Below are positions 27,231 to 35,823 of a DNA stretch of 64,000 bases, one piece after another. The stretch comes from Bacillota bacterium (lineage in GTDB: Bacteria; Bacillota; Clostridia; Acetivibrionales; DTU013), in NCBI GenBank assembly GCA_023412665.1, contig JAEZCA010000002.1, forward strand, positions 1-64,000. Direction: 5' to 3'. Each line of letters begins with the position of its first letter. Position 1 is the stretch's first letter. The notes below the pieces were generated by a model that saw only the letters and a program-made list of their open reading frames with translations, ran no database searches and had not been told where the DNA came from. A program made the translations under genes and the position numbers.

Positions 27231-28444
27231 CGCAATTGCTAAAGATCACAGGGCTCGATTTTCAGATAAACAATGTGAATATTTTAAAAGACATATCTCT
27301 GAAGGCTGACAGAGGCGAGTTCATTGGCCTTATCGGTCCAAACGGCGCGGGCAAGACCACCTTGATGAAATGCATCAACGGCATTTACAGGGGAGACGGA
27401 TGCATAGAACTGGACGGCCTTGATACCGTCACAATGGACGCCAGGGAAGCAGCGTCAAAGGTTGCAATGCTGCATCAGGACACATCTGTTACATTCCCTT
27501 TCAAGGTGCTGGATATAGTGCTGACGGGCCGATATCACAAGCTGGGAAGATTCAAACCTGAGAGTGCTGAGGATTATGCTGCAGCACGTAAGTACATGGG
27601 ATATACCGATACGCTGAAGATGGAAAACAGAATGATAAATACGCTGTCAGGAGGGGAGAGACAGAGAGTGCTTTTTGCAAAGGCGCTGGCTCAGGAAACA
27701 GACCTGATACTTCTTGATGAACCTTCAGCCAGCCTTGATATTGCATATGAGGAGCAAATATTCAAATATTCAGCGGATCTATGCAGCAACGGGAAAACAG
27801 TCATTGCTGCTGTACACGACCTCAAGACGGCTGTCCGCTACTGCAGCAGGCTGATCTTGATGAAAGACGGCAGAATAATTGCAGACGGGCCGCCCGAGTC
27901 AGTGATAACCCAGGACAATCTGAGGCTGGCATATGGCGTAAATGCTCTTGTATACAGAAACAGGATCACAGGCCTTGTAGACTTTCACCTGTCCGGCGGA
28001 AACGACACAAGGAGAGGAATGAAGGTACATGTGATAGGCGGGGGAGGCTCTGCTTCGGGCGTTATAAGGCAGCTTTTCGAAAATGGCTATACTGTAACGG
28101 CGGGCGTGTTTTCCCACGGTGACAGCGATCTGAGCTGTGCAGATGTCTTTGGGATCAAAGCGCTTTCATGCCGGCCATTCAGCGAAATCGACGACGACAC
28201 GTTAAAAGAGAACATAAACCTGGTGAAGGCTGCGGATTTAACGATATTATGCGATATGCCCTTCGGTCATCAGAATATAAGGAATCTGGAGGCCGCGTCA
28301 TACGCCTCCTCCCTTGTTATTATTGAGGACGGAGAGCCCGGTAACCGCGATTTTACAGGCGGGACCGCGCTTTCGGCCTATAATGGACTGAAGATGAAGG
28401 CTGTCACGGTCAATTCAGCCAGACTGCATGAGGTACTGCCGTAA
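27227..28444 (+). CDS. btuD: BtuD/FecE-type ABC ATPase fused to a C-terminal Rossmann-like domain
   Basis: Encodes 405 residues and starts at TTG after ggagggtgag, overlapping the permease stop. Residues 1-255 are a standard importer ATPase: Walker A GPNGAGKTT (37-45), Q-loop MLHQDTS, signature LSGGERQR, Walker B LILLDEPSASLD and the switch histidine in AAVHDLKTA. About 140 extra residues follow; normal BtuD/FecE proteins stop near 250-270. The extra part begins at residue 265 with MKVHVIGGGGSASGVIRQLF, a glycine-rich beta-alpha-beta start, and continues with alternating strands (ADLTILCDMPFG, SLVIIEDGEPG). Its role is unknown. An ATG at 28019 preceded by aaggagagga could even allow separate translation of this domain. 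Confidence 0.9.
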   Translation: MTQLLKITGLDFQINNVNILKDISLKADRGEFIGLIGPNGAGKTTLMKCINGIYRGDGCIELDGLDTVTMDAREAASKVAMLHQDTSVTFPFKVLDIVLTGRYHKLGRFKPESAEDYAAARKYMGYTDTLKMENRMINTLSGGERQRVLFAKALAQETDLILLDEPSASLDIAYEEQIFKYSADLCSNGKTVIAAVHDLKTAVRYCSRLILMKDGRIIADGPPESVITQDNLRLAYGVNALVYRNRITGLVDFHLSGGNDTRRGMKVHVIGGGGSASGVIRQLFENGYTVTAGVFSHGDSDLSCADVFGIKALSCRPFSEIDDDTLKENINLVKAADLTILCDMPFGHQNIRNLEAASYASSLVIIEDGEPGNRDFTGGTALSAYNGLKMKAVTVNSARLHEVLP

Positions 28445-28505
28445 TAAAACTGCATACGCATATTTAGATACATTTATGCCTCGTTAATACCTGACATTTC
28501 TCCAC

Positions 28506-28534
28506 TTGACAATGTATGGTGATGCGTTTAAAAT
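28506..28534 (+). promoter_or_regulatory. Candidate sigma-A promoter of the ECF S-component gene
   Basis: TTGACA (28506-28511), 17-bp spacer, TAAAAT (28529-28534), about 85 nt before the start codon. The leader contains a 7-bp inverted repeat, cccatgt (28554-28560) with acatggg (28572-28578). Confidence 0.65.
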
Positions 28535-28618
28535 TATCCTAATCCGGAATGATCCCATGTTCAGGCTGATCACATGGGCATTGCTTCTGTGTTATCATAC
28601 AATAAAGGGGGAATCTAC

Positions 28619-29158
28619 ATGAAAACAAATTCGACAAGAAAGATTGTACTAAACGGACTGTTAATAGCGCTTGTGTTTTTGGCTACATATTTTACTAAGA
28701 TACCAACACCGCTGCCCGGCGGATATTTTAACCTTGGCGATTCTGTCATCATGCTCGCGGCCGCATTCCTCGGCCCAATAGGTGGCATGATCGCGGGAAG
28801 TGCCGGCTCTGCGCTGGCGGATCTGGCTTTCGGCGGTTTTCTGTTTGCGCCCATCACATTTGTTGTAAAGGGAGCAGAGGGACTTGCAGTCGGTTTACTG
28901 ATATCAAAAATGCGTAAAGCCGGGGGCTTGAAGCACGGCCGTTTGATAGCAGCAGTAGTTGCCGGTGCTGTCATTATGGTTGCGGGATACTTTCTTGCAG
29001 AGGCGTTCCTGTTGAGTGCCTTTGACGAGGCCTTCGGCCTGATGGCTGCTGTAGCGGAGATTCCTTACAACTCGGTGCAGGGTATACTCAGCGCAATTCT
29101 TGGGTATATTTTGACATTGATATTATCCAAGACAGGCATAGAGAAGCATATTGGCTGA
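28619..29158 (+). CDS. ECF transporter substrate-specific (S) component
   Basis: Encodes 179 residues from the ATG at 28619 (aagggggaa upstream); a longer frame from 28574 would start inside a leader hairpin. Five to six hydrophobic helices are seen, with the S-component pattern: a basic N-terminus (TRKIVLNGLLIALVFLATYF), PLPGGYFNLGDSVIMLAAAF, GPIGGMIAGSAGSALADL and FVVKGAEGLAVGL. S components bind a vitamin or other small ligand and work with a shared EcfA/A'/T module, which is not encoded here. Ligand is not evident; B12, pyridoxine-type and thiamine-precursor S components exist in this superfamily. It has its own promoter and is not clearly part of the B12 operon. Confidence 0.88.
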   Translation: MKTNSTRKIVLNGLLIALVFLATYFTKIPTPLPGGYFNLGDSVIMLAAAFLGPIGGMIAGSAGSALADLAFGGFLFAPITFVVKGAEGLAVGLLISKMRKAGGLKHGRLIAAVVAGAVIMVAGYFLAEAFLLSAFDEAFGLMAAVAEIPYNSVQGILSAILGYILTLILSKTGIEKHIG

Positions 29159-29208
29159 TAACGCAAGGAAATGCCTGATTTGCAAGTTCTTAACAGGAGG
29201 AACGATCC

Positions 29209-29940
29209 ATGAAGCTGACGGTACTGGGGAACAATGGACCATTCTCGGCGGCGGGCGGCGCCTGCTCCGGGTATCTTTTACAGAGCGGGAGCGCGAACAT
29301 TTTGATTGACTGCGGAAACGGTACATTGGCAAATCTGCAGGGAAAAATCGCTATAGACAAGCTGGACGCTGTTATTCTGACACACCTTCACAGTGACCAT
29401 GTGTCCGATATGTACGTTATGAAGTACGCCATTGAGATCAAAAGAAAACGCGGCAGCTTTGACAGGCTTATGAGAGTGTATGCGCCTTCTGAACCTGCGG
29501 CGGAGTATAACAGGCTGGATGCAAAGGATGCGTTCATACTTGAGGCTGTATCCTGCGATACAAAGCTCGACATTGGTGACATTAAGCTGTCTTTTGCCAG
29601 AATGAAGCATCCTTATATGGACTACGCAGTTTGTGCTCAATGCGGCGGCAAGAAATTCGTGTTTTCAGGGGATACCTCATGGACCGATGATATTGTTGAT
29701 TTTGCCCGGAATGCAGATATGCTGATGCTGGACGCAGGACTCCTGGAGCGGGATCTGACAGAAGGAGCTGTCCATATGACGGCCGCCCAGTGCGGCACAG
29801 CCGCTGCCCGTGCCGGAGCAGGGAGACTGCTGCTGACACATTTTTGGCCCGAATATGATATTGATGAGCTGCTTTCGGAAGCCCGCGCAGTTTTTCCCGG
29901 AGCAGAAGCTGCTGTCATAATGAAGGAGTACATTATCTGA
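29209..29940 (+). CDS. MBL-fold metallo-hydrolase
   Basis: Encodes 243 residues. The metallo-beta-lactamase signature is His59-x-His61-x-Asp63-His64 (ILTHLHSDHVSDM), with later metal ligands in FSGDTSWTDD, LMLDAGLLE and LLLTHFWPEYD. This layout is that of RNase Z-like/YhfI-type hydrolases of Firmicutes; the length is right for that group but the exosite of a true RNase Z is not seen. Substrate unknown. It starts 50 nt after the ECF S component with a good aggagga site, so the two are probably co-transcribed, and it ends at a bidirectional terminator. Confidence 0.9.
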   Translation: MKLTVLGNNGPFSAAGGACSGYLLQSGSANILIDCGNGTLANLQGKIAIDKLDAVILTHLHSDHVSDMYVMKYAIEIKRKRGSFDRLMRVYAPSEPAAEYNRLDAKDAFILEAVSCDTKLDIGDIKLSFARMKHPYMDYAVCAQCGGKKFVFSGDTSWTDDIVDFARNADMLMLDAGLLERDLTEGAVHMTAAQCGTAAARAGAGRLLLTHFWPEYDIDELLSEARAVFPGAEAAVIMKEYII

Positions 29941-29967
29941 GTATTGCGCTTAAAAATGATAAAAAAT

Positions 29968-30003
29968 GGCCTGTTCAAATTTTGATTTGAGACAGGCCTT
30001 TTA
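29968..30003. terminator. Bidirectional Rho-independent terminator
   Basis: Stem ggcctgt-tcaaat (29968-29980) with atttga-g-acaggcc (29985-29998), one bulged G, 4-nt loop. T-rich sequence follows on the plus strand and a run of A precedes it, so it can stop both the MBL gene and the converging chemoreceptor gene. Confidence 0.9.
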
Positions 30004-30028
30004 ATTGTATTCAGGTTCTTAACGGGAC

Positions 30029-31309
30029 TTATTTGATCTTAAACTTCTTGAGCTTTTTGTCAAGCTCCTGGACAAGATCGTCAAGCTGGACTGCAGCGAC
30101 TTTCATTTCATCGATTTCCCTCAGCTGCTGTTCTGTGGTAGCCGCAACCTCCTGGCTGGATGCTGCCGTCTCTTCAGAAACAGAGGAGATGTTTTCGATA
30201 GCAGATATAACATTATCCTTATCTGACTGCATTCCTACAACTGCATCATTGACAGCCTTGATCTTCTCAACGATCGTACTAATCCCGTTTGCTATATCAT
30301 CGAAGGCTTTATTCGTACTGTCAACAGCGATATTCTGTTCCTCGGATGCATTACGCATCATTTCCATGGCCTTGATAGCCATTTGTGATTCCTCGCTGAT
30401 GTTTTCCATCAGATGGATGATCTCTTCGGTAGACTGCCTGCTCTGATCTGCGAGCTGTCTTACCTCTTCAGCCACCACTGCAAAGCCCTTACCGGCTTCG
30501 CCTGCTCTGGCAGCTTCGATAGCGGCATTCAGAGCGAGCATATTGGTTTGTTCCGCGATATCCTCGATTGACTGCACGAACTTGCCTATGTCTTTCGTGG
30601 TGTTGGTAAGGTTTTCGACAACAGAGAATATTTTTTCTGTCGAATTGAAGCTTTCTGCCGATTTCTGTCGTAATACCATTACAGAGTTAAGACCGATATC
30701 ATTGAGCTTGTGTATGTTATCGGTTTCATCCATGACGCTTCCGTAGCTTTGTGAAACAAAATCGATTTGCTCGGATAATTTATCGACAAGCTGAACACCA
30801 TTCTGCGCATCGGCTGCCTGATCAGACGCGCCTTTTGCTATCTCATCCACTGTCTTTGAGATCTCGGTAATGGAGCTTACTGTTTTGCCGGCCGTAGCTC
30901 CAACCTTTCGCGAGGCCTGCATTATTGATATTGACATTGCGAAAAAGCCGTCGACCAGATTTCTTATATCGCTCAAAACTGCGTTAAGAGTGGAAGCAAT
31001 ACCGGAGAAAGAGCCAAAATATCTGGGTTCCAGAAATGTTGAGTAATCGCCCTCTTTAATGACTGCAAGCTCGGCTTCAAATTGTTCAGATATCTTTTTT
31101 GATACTATATTATTTATGAGGCGCAGCGCAAGATAGGTTAAAAAAGCTGTTACCAATACCAGCAGTGATATGCCGAATTTTCCTGTGATCAAAACGAATA
31201 CGGTGGTCATCAAAACGCCTACTACTGCTGTTGCAATTAATGTGAGTTTGCCCTGAAGTGAAACATGTTCATTGATTGATTTTGACGTAGCTTTCTTTTT
31301 TTCAGCCAT
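30029..31309 (-). CDS. Methyl-accepting chemotaxis protein without a large sensor domain
   Basis: Encodes 426 residues. Two adjacent membrane helices (about residues 20-42 and 45-65) are separated by only a few residues, so there is no extracytoplasmic ligand domain. A HAMP-like linker follows, then a long helical signalling domain with the conserved hairpin tip: [20 protein letters not shown] and [20 protein letters not shown]. Methylation-type Glu/Gln segments lie on both sides. It should signal to CheA/CheW, which are not encoded in this window, perhaps sensing membrane or internal state. The start has a strong ggagggggata site. Monocistronic, converging on the MBL gene. Confidence 0.94.
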   Translation of the reverse strand: MAEKKKATSKSINEHVSLQGKLTLIATAVVGVLMTTVFVLITGKFGISLLVLVTAFLTYLALRLINNIVSKKISEQFEAELAVIKEGDYSTFLEPRYFGSFSGIASTLNAVLSDIRNLVDGFFAMSISIMQASRKVGATAGKTVSSITEISKTVDEIAKGASDQAADAQNGVQLVDKLSEQIDFVSQSYGSVMDETDNIHKLNDIGLNSVMVLRQKSAESFNSTEKIFSVVENLTNTTKDIGKFVQSIEDIAEQTNMLALNAAIEAARAGEAGKGFAVVAEEVRQLADQSRQSTEEIIHLMENISEESQMAIKAMEMMRNASEEQNIAVDSTNKAFDDIANGISTIVEKIKAVNDAVVGMQSDKDNVISAIENISSVSEETAASSQEVAATTEQQLREIDEMKVAAVQLDDLVQELDKKLKKFKIK

Positions 31310-31419
31310 TTCTATCCCCCTCCGTTTATTGCAATATTAGCAATACTATTTATTTCGATATTAAACGCTAAAATCCTCCTTTTATATAACCAATGGAGAA
31401 AAATGTTGAATAAATTTAA

Positions 31420-31448
31420 TTGACACAAATTGTACAATTGTATACAAT
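31420..31448 (+). promoter_or_regulatory. Consensus promoter overlapped by two palindromic operator-like sites
   Basis: TTGACA (31420-31425), 17-bp spacer, TACAAT (31443-31448). Two perfect 12-bp palindromes overlap it: AATTGTACAATT (31428-31439) and ATTGTATACAAT (31437-31448), the latter covering the -10. TTGTATACAA-like palindromes are typical operators of GntR/FCD-family repressors, and a GntR/FCD gene lies in this cluster at 35056. Binding is inferred. Confidence 0.75.
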
Positions 31449-31487
31449 GATACAAATATACAAATAATCGATAAGTAAGGTGATTAT

Positions 31488-32867
31488 ATGCTGGAATTCA
31501 ACAAGAAGACCAATACATTGGAACAGACCCAGTACCGTTATGCATTGCAGGATATTGCTGCTCCCAACCTTTACAGGGAAATTTTCGCTTATGACGAGAT
31601 ACCAAAGTGCGCATTCAACCACAGAAGGGTGCCGATGTACCCGGCAGATGAAATATGGATCACGGACACCACCTTCAGGGATGGACAGCAGTCGAGGGCT
31701 CCATATACCGTGGAGCAGATCGTACAGCTGTATGATTTTATGCACAGGCTCGGAGGCCCCAATGGAATAATCCGCCAGTGTGAATTCTTCCTGTACAGCG
31801 AACGTGACAAGGAAGCGGTATATAAATGCCAGGAGAGAGGCTATGAATATCCTGAGGTGACGAGCTGGATCAGAGCAACAAAGAATGACTTCCAACTGGC
31901 AAAGAATATGAATATGAAAGAAAGCGGCATATTGGTCAGCTGCTCCGATTATCACATCTTCAAGAAGCTGAACATGTCGAGAAAACAAGCTTTGGAACAC
32001 TATCTGGGCATAATAAGAAGCGCAATAGAAGTAGGTATTAAGCCGCGCTGCCATTTTGAAGATATAACCCGTGCAGACTTTTACGGGTTCGTAGTGCCTT
32101 TTGCGCTGGAACTCCGCAAGCTCAGCGAGGAGAGCGGTGTACCGATAAAAATCAGGGCGTGCGACACATTGGGCTATGGTGTCTCCTATCCGGGAGCTGC
32201 GCTTCCCAGAAGCGTTCCGGGGATAATATACGGTCTCAGGCACCATGCAGGCTTCCCTAGTGAACTGCTGGAGTGGCACGGGCACAATGACTTTTACAAG
32301 GCAGTGTCGAATTCTGCCTCTGCATGGATGTATGGCGCATCCAGCGTAAACTGCTCACTGCTTGGCATAGGTGAGAGAACAGGCAACACACCTCTTGAGG
32401 CGATGGTGATTGAATACGCTCAACTGAGAGGGACGACTGACGGTATGGACACTACGGTGATCACAGAGATTGCCGAGTATTATGAAAAGGAACTGGATTA
32501 CCCGATTCCTCCCAGGACTCCTTTCGTAGGTAAAAGTTTCAATATGACTCAGGCGGGTATTCATGCCGATGGCCTATTGAAGGATGAAGAAATATATAAT
32601 ATATTTAATACCGACAAGCTTCTCAAAAGGCCTGTGGGAGTTGCAATAAACCAGACCTCAGGCGCTGCCGGGATAGCCCACTGGATCAACAATTACTTTG
32701 GTTTTGCCGGGAACAAGCGACTCGACAAGAGAGACGAGAAGGTTATGAGGATCAAAGATTGGGTGGATGAGCAGTATAAAAGCGGCAGGGTGACAGCCCT
32801 TGGGGAAAATGAGCTGGAAGAGGCGGTGAAATTGCTGGCTCCGGAGATATACGATCTGGTGCTGTAA
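31488..32867 (+). CDS. Probable (Re)-citrate synthase of the isopropylmalate/homocitrate synthase family
   Basis: Encodes 459 residues. It belongs to the DRE-TIM metallolyase family (2-isopropylmalate, homocitrate and Re-citrate synthases): the metal/catalytic motif is TDTTFRDGQQS (Asp60, Arg64, Asp65, Gln67), the metal-binding HxH is His264-x-His266 (EWHGHNDF), with CHFEDITRAD and NCSLLGIGERTGN also conserved. There is no C-terminal LeuA regulatory domain; it ends soon after the barrel and linker. Known Re-citrate synthases of anaerobes such as Clostridium kluyveri have this family, size and extended N-terminus. The aconitase gene just downstream points to citrate rather than isopropylmalate as product. 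Homocitrate synthase activity is the main alternative. Confidence 0.8.
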   Translation: MLEFNKKTNTLEQTQYRYALQDIAAPNLYREIFAYDEIPKCAFNHRRVPMYPADEIWITDTTFRDGQQSRAPYTVEQIVQLYDFMHRLGGPNGIIRQCEFFLYSERDKEAVYKCQERGYEYPEVTSWIRATKNDFQLAKNMNMKESGILVSCSDYHIFKKLNMSRKQALEHYLGIIRSAIEVGIKPRCHFEDITRADFYGFVVPFALELRKLSEESGVPIKIRACDTLGYGVSYPGAALPRSVPGIIYGLRHHAGFPSELLEWHGHNDFYKAVSNSASAWMYGASSVNCSLLGIGERTGNTPLEAMVIEYAQLRGTTDGMDTTVITEIAEYYEKELDYPIPPRTPFVGKSFNMTQAGIHADGLLKDEEIYNIFNTDKLLKRPVGVAINQTSGAAGIAHWINNYFGFAGNKRLDKRDEKVMRIKDWVDEQYKSGRVTALGENELEEAVKLLAPEIYDLVL

Positions 32868-32904
32868 GCTGCTGAACATATTGGCAGGCTGACAATTTAA
32901 AACC

Positions 32905-32926
32905 CCCTAAGGCTGGTGTCTTAGGG
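32905..32926 (+). other. Small hairpin between citrate synthase and aconitase genes
   Basis: A 7-bp stem, ccctaag (32905-32911) with cttaggg (32920-32926), 8-nt loop and no T-run. It could be an RNA processing or stabilising element between two co-transcribed genes, or a weak attenuator. Confidence 0.4.
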
Positions 32927-32978
32927 TGGGTACGGGTACGTATTTTAATAGAAAATTGACTGAAAAGAGGTTTTAAAA

Positions 32979-34910
32979 ATGGGGTTAAATCTTGCGCAAA
33001 AAATCATAAAAGAGCATCTTATCAGCGGTGAAATGATAGCCGGAAATGAAATCTCAATCAGAATAGACCAGACGCTGACACAGGATTCCACCGGAACAAT
33101 GGCATATCTGCAGTTTGAAGCCATAGGCATACCGAGAGTAAAGACAAAGAAATCGGTGGCGTATATCGACCACAATACTCTCCAGGCAGGCTTTGAGAAT
33201 GCAGACGACCACAAATATATACAGACTGTCACATCCAAGCACGGAATATACTTCTCCAGGCCCGGCAACGGCATCTGCCATCAAGTGCAGCTCGAGCGCT
33301 TCGGCGTACCGGGCATGACGCTGCTGGGTTCGGACAGCCATACACCGACAGGCGGCGGGATCGGCATGCTGGCAATCGGTGCAGGCGGACTTGATGTGGC
33401 AGTAGCAATGGGCGGAGGCCCTTACTATATGATGATGCCCAAGGTCTGCCGCGTCATGCTCAAAGGCAGCTTGAAGCCGTGGGTATCGGCGAAGGATGTT
33501 ATCCTTGAGGTACTGCGGATCATGACTGTAAAGGGCGGCGTCGGCAAGGTGATTGAATACGCCGGTGACGGCATAGCTTCATTGACGGTACCTGAGAGAG
33601 CCACCATCACAAACATGGGTGCTGAGCTTGGAGCTACCACATCAATATTCCCGAGCGATGAAGTGACCAGGGCATTTTTGAACGCCCAGGGCAGGGAGAA
33701 TGACTGGGTCAAGCTGCTGCCTGATGCCGATGCGGTTTATGATGAGGAAATAACCATCGATCTTGGAAGCCTTGAGCCTATGGCCGCAAAGCCCCACAGC
33801 CCGGACAATGTCGAGAAAATTGCAGAAATAGGGCAGATCAAGGTGGATCAGGTAGCGATAGGAAGCTGTACTAATTCATCCTATATGGATATGATAAAGG
33901 TTGCAAAGATATTAAAGGGCAAAACAGTCCATCCTGATGTAAGCCTGGTTATTGCACCCGGCTCCAAGCAGGTGCTGACGATGCTGGCAAAGGAAGGAGC
34001 ACTGGCTGACATGGTAGCTGCAGGGGCAAGGATACTTGAGTCGGCCTGCGGACCCTGCATAGGCATGGGGCAGGCTCCATCCACAAATGCTATTTCACTC
34101 AGGACCTTCAACAGGAACTTTGAGGGCAGAAGCGGAACCAAGTCGGCAGGAGTTTATCTGGTAAGCCCGGAGACTGCCGCTGCAAGCGCGCTGACAGGTG
34201 TTCTGACAGATCCGCGCACGCTGGGTGAGGCTCCGGCTGTAAGCATGCCTGAGAGCTTTTTCATCAATGACAATATGGTCCTTGCACCTGCGCCTGAAGG
34301 CAATGACGTCCAGGTAGTAAGAGGCCCGAATATCAAGCCGTTCCCGATAAACAGTGAAATGCCTTCGGAGATAGAAGGTGCTGTGCTCATCAAGGTTGAG
34401 GACAATATTACAACGGATCACATAATGCCGTCAAATGCAAAGCTGCTGCCTTACAGATCCAATATACCCTACCTTGCAGAATACTGCCTGACTCCCTGCG
34501 ATCCGGAATTTCCGAAGCGTGCGAAGGAAAACGGCGGGGGATTCATAATAGGCGGTTCAAACTATGGCCAGGGTTCAAGCCGTGAGCATGCTGCTCTGGC
34601 TCCGCTGCAGCTGGGTGTAAAGGGCGTACTGGCAAAATCCTTTGCCAGGATCCACATGGCCAATCTGATAAATTCGGGTATACTGCCGATGACATTTGCC
34701 GATGAAGCTGACTATGACAGGATAAACAATGGTGATGTGCTTGTGCTTGAAAACGCAAGGGATCAGATAAAGGCCGGAAATGAGCTGGTTCTAAAGAACA
34801 GGACAGCAAACACGACGATAAGGGTGAAGACCGCTTTATCCGGCAGACAAGTAGACATTATGCTAGCAGGCGGCCTTCTGAACTACACCAGGAACCAGAG
34901 CGGACAATAG
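32979..34910 (+). CDS. acn: Aconitate hydratase
   Basis: Encodes 643 residues. It isomerises citrate to isocitrate through a [4Fe-4S] cluster. The cluster ligands are the Cys in AIGSCTNSSYMDM and the pair in ESACGPCIGMGQ. Substrate loops include LGSDSHTPTGGGIGMLAIG and, in the C-terminal swivel domain, FIIGGSNYGQGSSREHAAL. The length is that of the shorter, anaerobe-type single-chain aconitases (about 640) rather than AcnA (about 890). It starts 111 nt after the Re-citrate synthase gene, so together they make isocitrate from acetyl-CoA and oxaloacetate. No isocitrate dehydrogenase gene lies in the window. Confidence 0.95.
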   Translation: MGLNLAQKIIKEHLISGEMIAGNEISIRIDQTLTQDSTGTMAYLQFEAIGIPRVKTKKSVAYIDHNTLQAGFENADDHKYIQTVTSKHGIYFSRPGNGICHQVQLERFGVPGMTLLGSDSHTPTGGGIGMLAIGAGGLDVAVAMGGGPYYMMMPKVCRVMLKGSLKPWVSAKDVILEVLRIMTVKGGVGKVIEYAGDGIASLTVPERATITNMGAELGATTSIFPSDEVTRAFLNAQGRENDWVKLLPDADAVYDEEITIDLGSLEPMAAKPHSPDNVEKIAEIGQIKVDQVAIGSCTNSSYMDMIKVAKILKGKTVHPDVSLVIAPGSKQVLTMLAKEGALADMVAAGARILESACGPCIGMGQAPSTNAISLRTFNRNFEGRSGTKSAGVYLVSPETAAASALTGVLTDPRTLGEAPAVSMPESFFINDNMVLAPAPEGNDVQVVRGPNIKPFPINSEMPSEIEGAVLIKVEDNITTDHIMPSNAKLLPYRSNIPYLAEYCLTPCDPEFPKRAKENGGGFIIGGSNYGQGSSREHAALAPLQLGVKGVLAKSFARIHMANLINSGILPMTFADEADYDRINNGDVLVLENARDQIKAGNELVLKNRTANTTIRVKTALSGRQVDIMLAGGLLNYTRNQSGQ

Positions 34911-35055
34911 CTTCGGCGGGGATCGGTGCAGGGGCAGGTGACGGCTGTATTGGTAATCAGTACAGGCAGTAGCTGCACAGGAACCAGAGCAGGTAACAGT
35001 TGCACTGAAATCAAAGCAAGTAATGACCACTAACTAACCTTAAGGAGTGAAAAGA

Positions 35056-35724
35056 TTGAAGGAATTCGGAGATTCAGATCCGCAATTCAATTCATTGCAC
35101 AGCAGGGTCTTCAACCAGATCAGGAACGATATATTAAACGGTGTTTATGAACCGGGAGAAAGCCTCATTGAGACAAAGCTGTCGGAAGAACTGGGAGTCA
35201 GCCGCACTCCTGTACGGGAAGCCCTCAGACAGTTGGAGCTGGAGGGACTCGTGCAGTCGGTACCCAACAAGGGAGTGACTGTAAAGGGTGTATCTGAGCA
35301 GGATATACAAGATATATACACGATCAGGATGCTGATCGAGGGCCTGGCTGCAAGATGGGCTACAGAAAAGATAACACCCCATGAGCTGGAGGAGCTAAAG
35401 GAAGCTGTCGATCTGGAAGAGTTCTATACGAAAAAAAGCGATTATGGCCACCTGCTAAAATTTGATACAAGGTTCCACGACATAATATTCAAAGCCAGTA
35501 AAAGCATGCCCCTGATGCATACGCTGAGCACCTTCCACCACTATGTCCAAAAGGCCAGGAAGGTCTCCATGAGCAGTGCCAGAAGGGCTGAGGAGGTATT
35601 GGAGGAGCATAAGGCGATATTGCAGGCTATTATTGATAAGGATGCTGAAAAAGCCGAGCAATTAACGACCCAGCATGTAAGAAATGCCAGCCTCAACCTC
35701 ATTAATAATGGAACCAGCGGCTAA
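35056..35724 (+). CDS. GntR-family transcriptional regulator with FCD domain
   Basis: Encodes 222 residues. The TTG at 35056 is chosen because aaggag lies 9 nt upstream; a GTG at 35047 would abut the site. The winged helix (about 12-75) contains the GntR signature ILNGVYEPGESLIETKLSEE followed by LGVSRTPVREALRQLELEGL. The C-terminal FCD ligand domain has the metal-binding-type His/Asp pattern FDTRFHDIIF and residues near HVRNASLNL. FCD regulators usually bind organic acids. Lying between aconitase and a second citrate synthase, it is the likely regulator of this cluster, perhaps through the palindromes at 31428-31448. Confidence 0.95.
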   Translation: MKEFGDSDPQFNSLHSRVFNQIRNDILNGVYEPGESLIETKLSEELGVSRTPVREALRQLELEGLVQSVPNKGVTVKGVSEQDIQDIYTIRMLIEGLAARWATEKITPHELEELKEAVDLEEFYTKKSDYGHLLKFDTRFHDIIFKASKSMPLMHTLSTFHHYVQKARKVSMSSARRAEEVLEEHKAILQAIIDKDAEKAEQLTTQHVRNASLNLINNGTSG

Positions 35725-35740
35725 AACAATATTTTTTAAT

Positions 35741-35774
35741 TAATACGTTATAGTTTTACACAAAACTAACTATA
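35741..35774 (+). promoter_or_regulatory. Inverted-repeat region upstream of the second citrate synthase
   Basis: Nested inverted repeats: tatagtt (35749-35755) with aactata (35768-35774), and agtttt (35752-35757) with aaaact (35762-35767). The 12-mer TAATACGTTATA at 35741-35752 also occurs upstream of the ABC exporter gene at 7566. No clear -35/-10 pair is claimed; a regulatory role is inferred from position. Confidence 0.4.
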
Positions 35775-35823
35775 GTACAGAGGGACGTGTTTATGACCCC
35801 ATTTTTTTAGAGGAGGTATGTTG

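Noticed and set aside
31416..32285. Minus-strand open frame of 289 codons opposite the Re-citrate synthase gene
   Set aside because: It lies wholly opposite a gene with clear catalytic motifs and covers that gene's promoter. No start site or recognisable protein.
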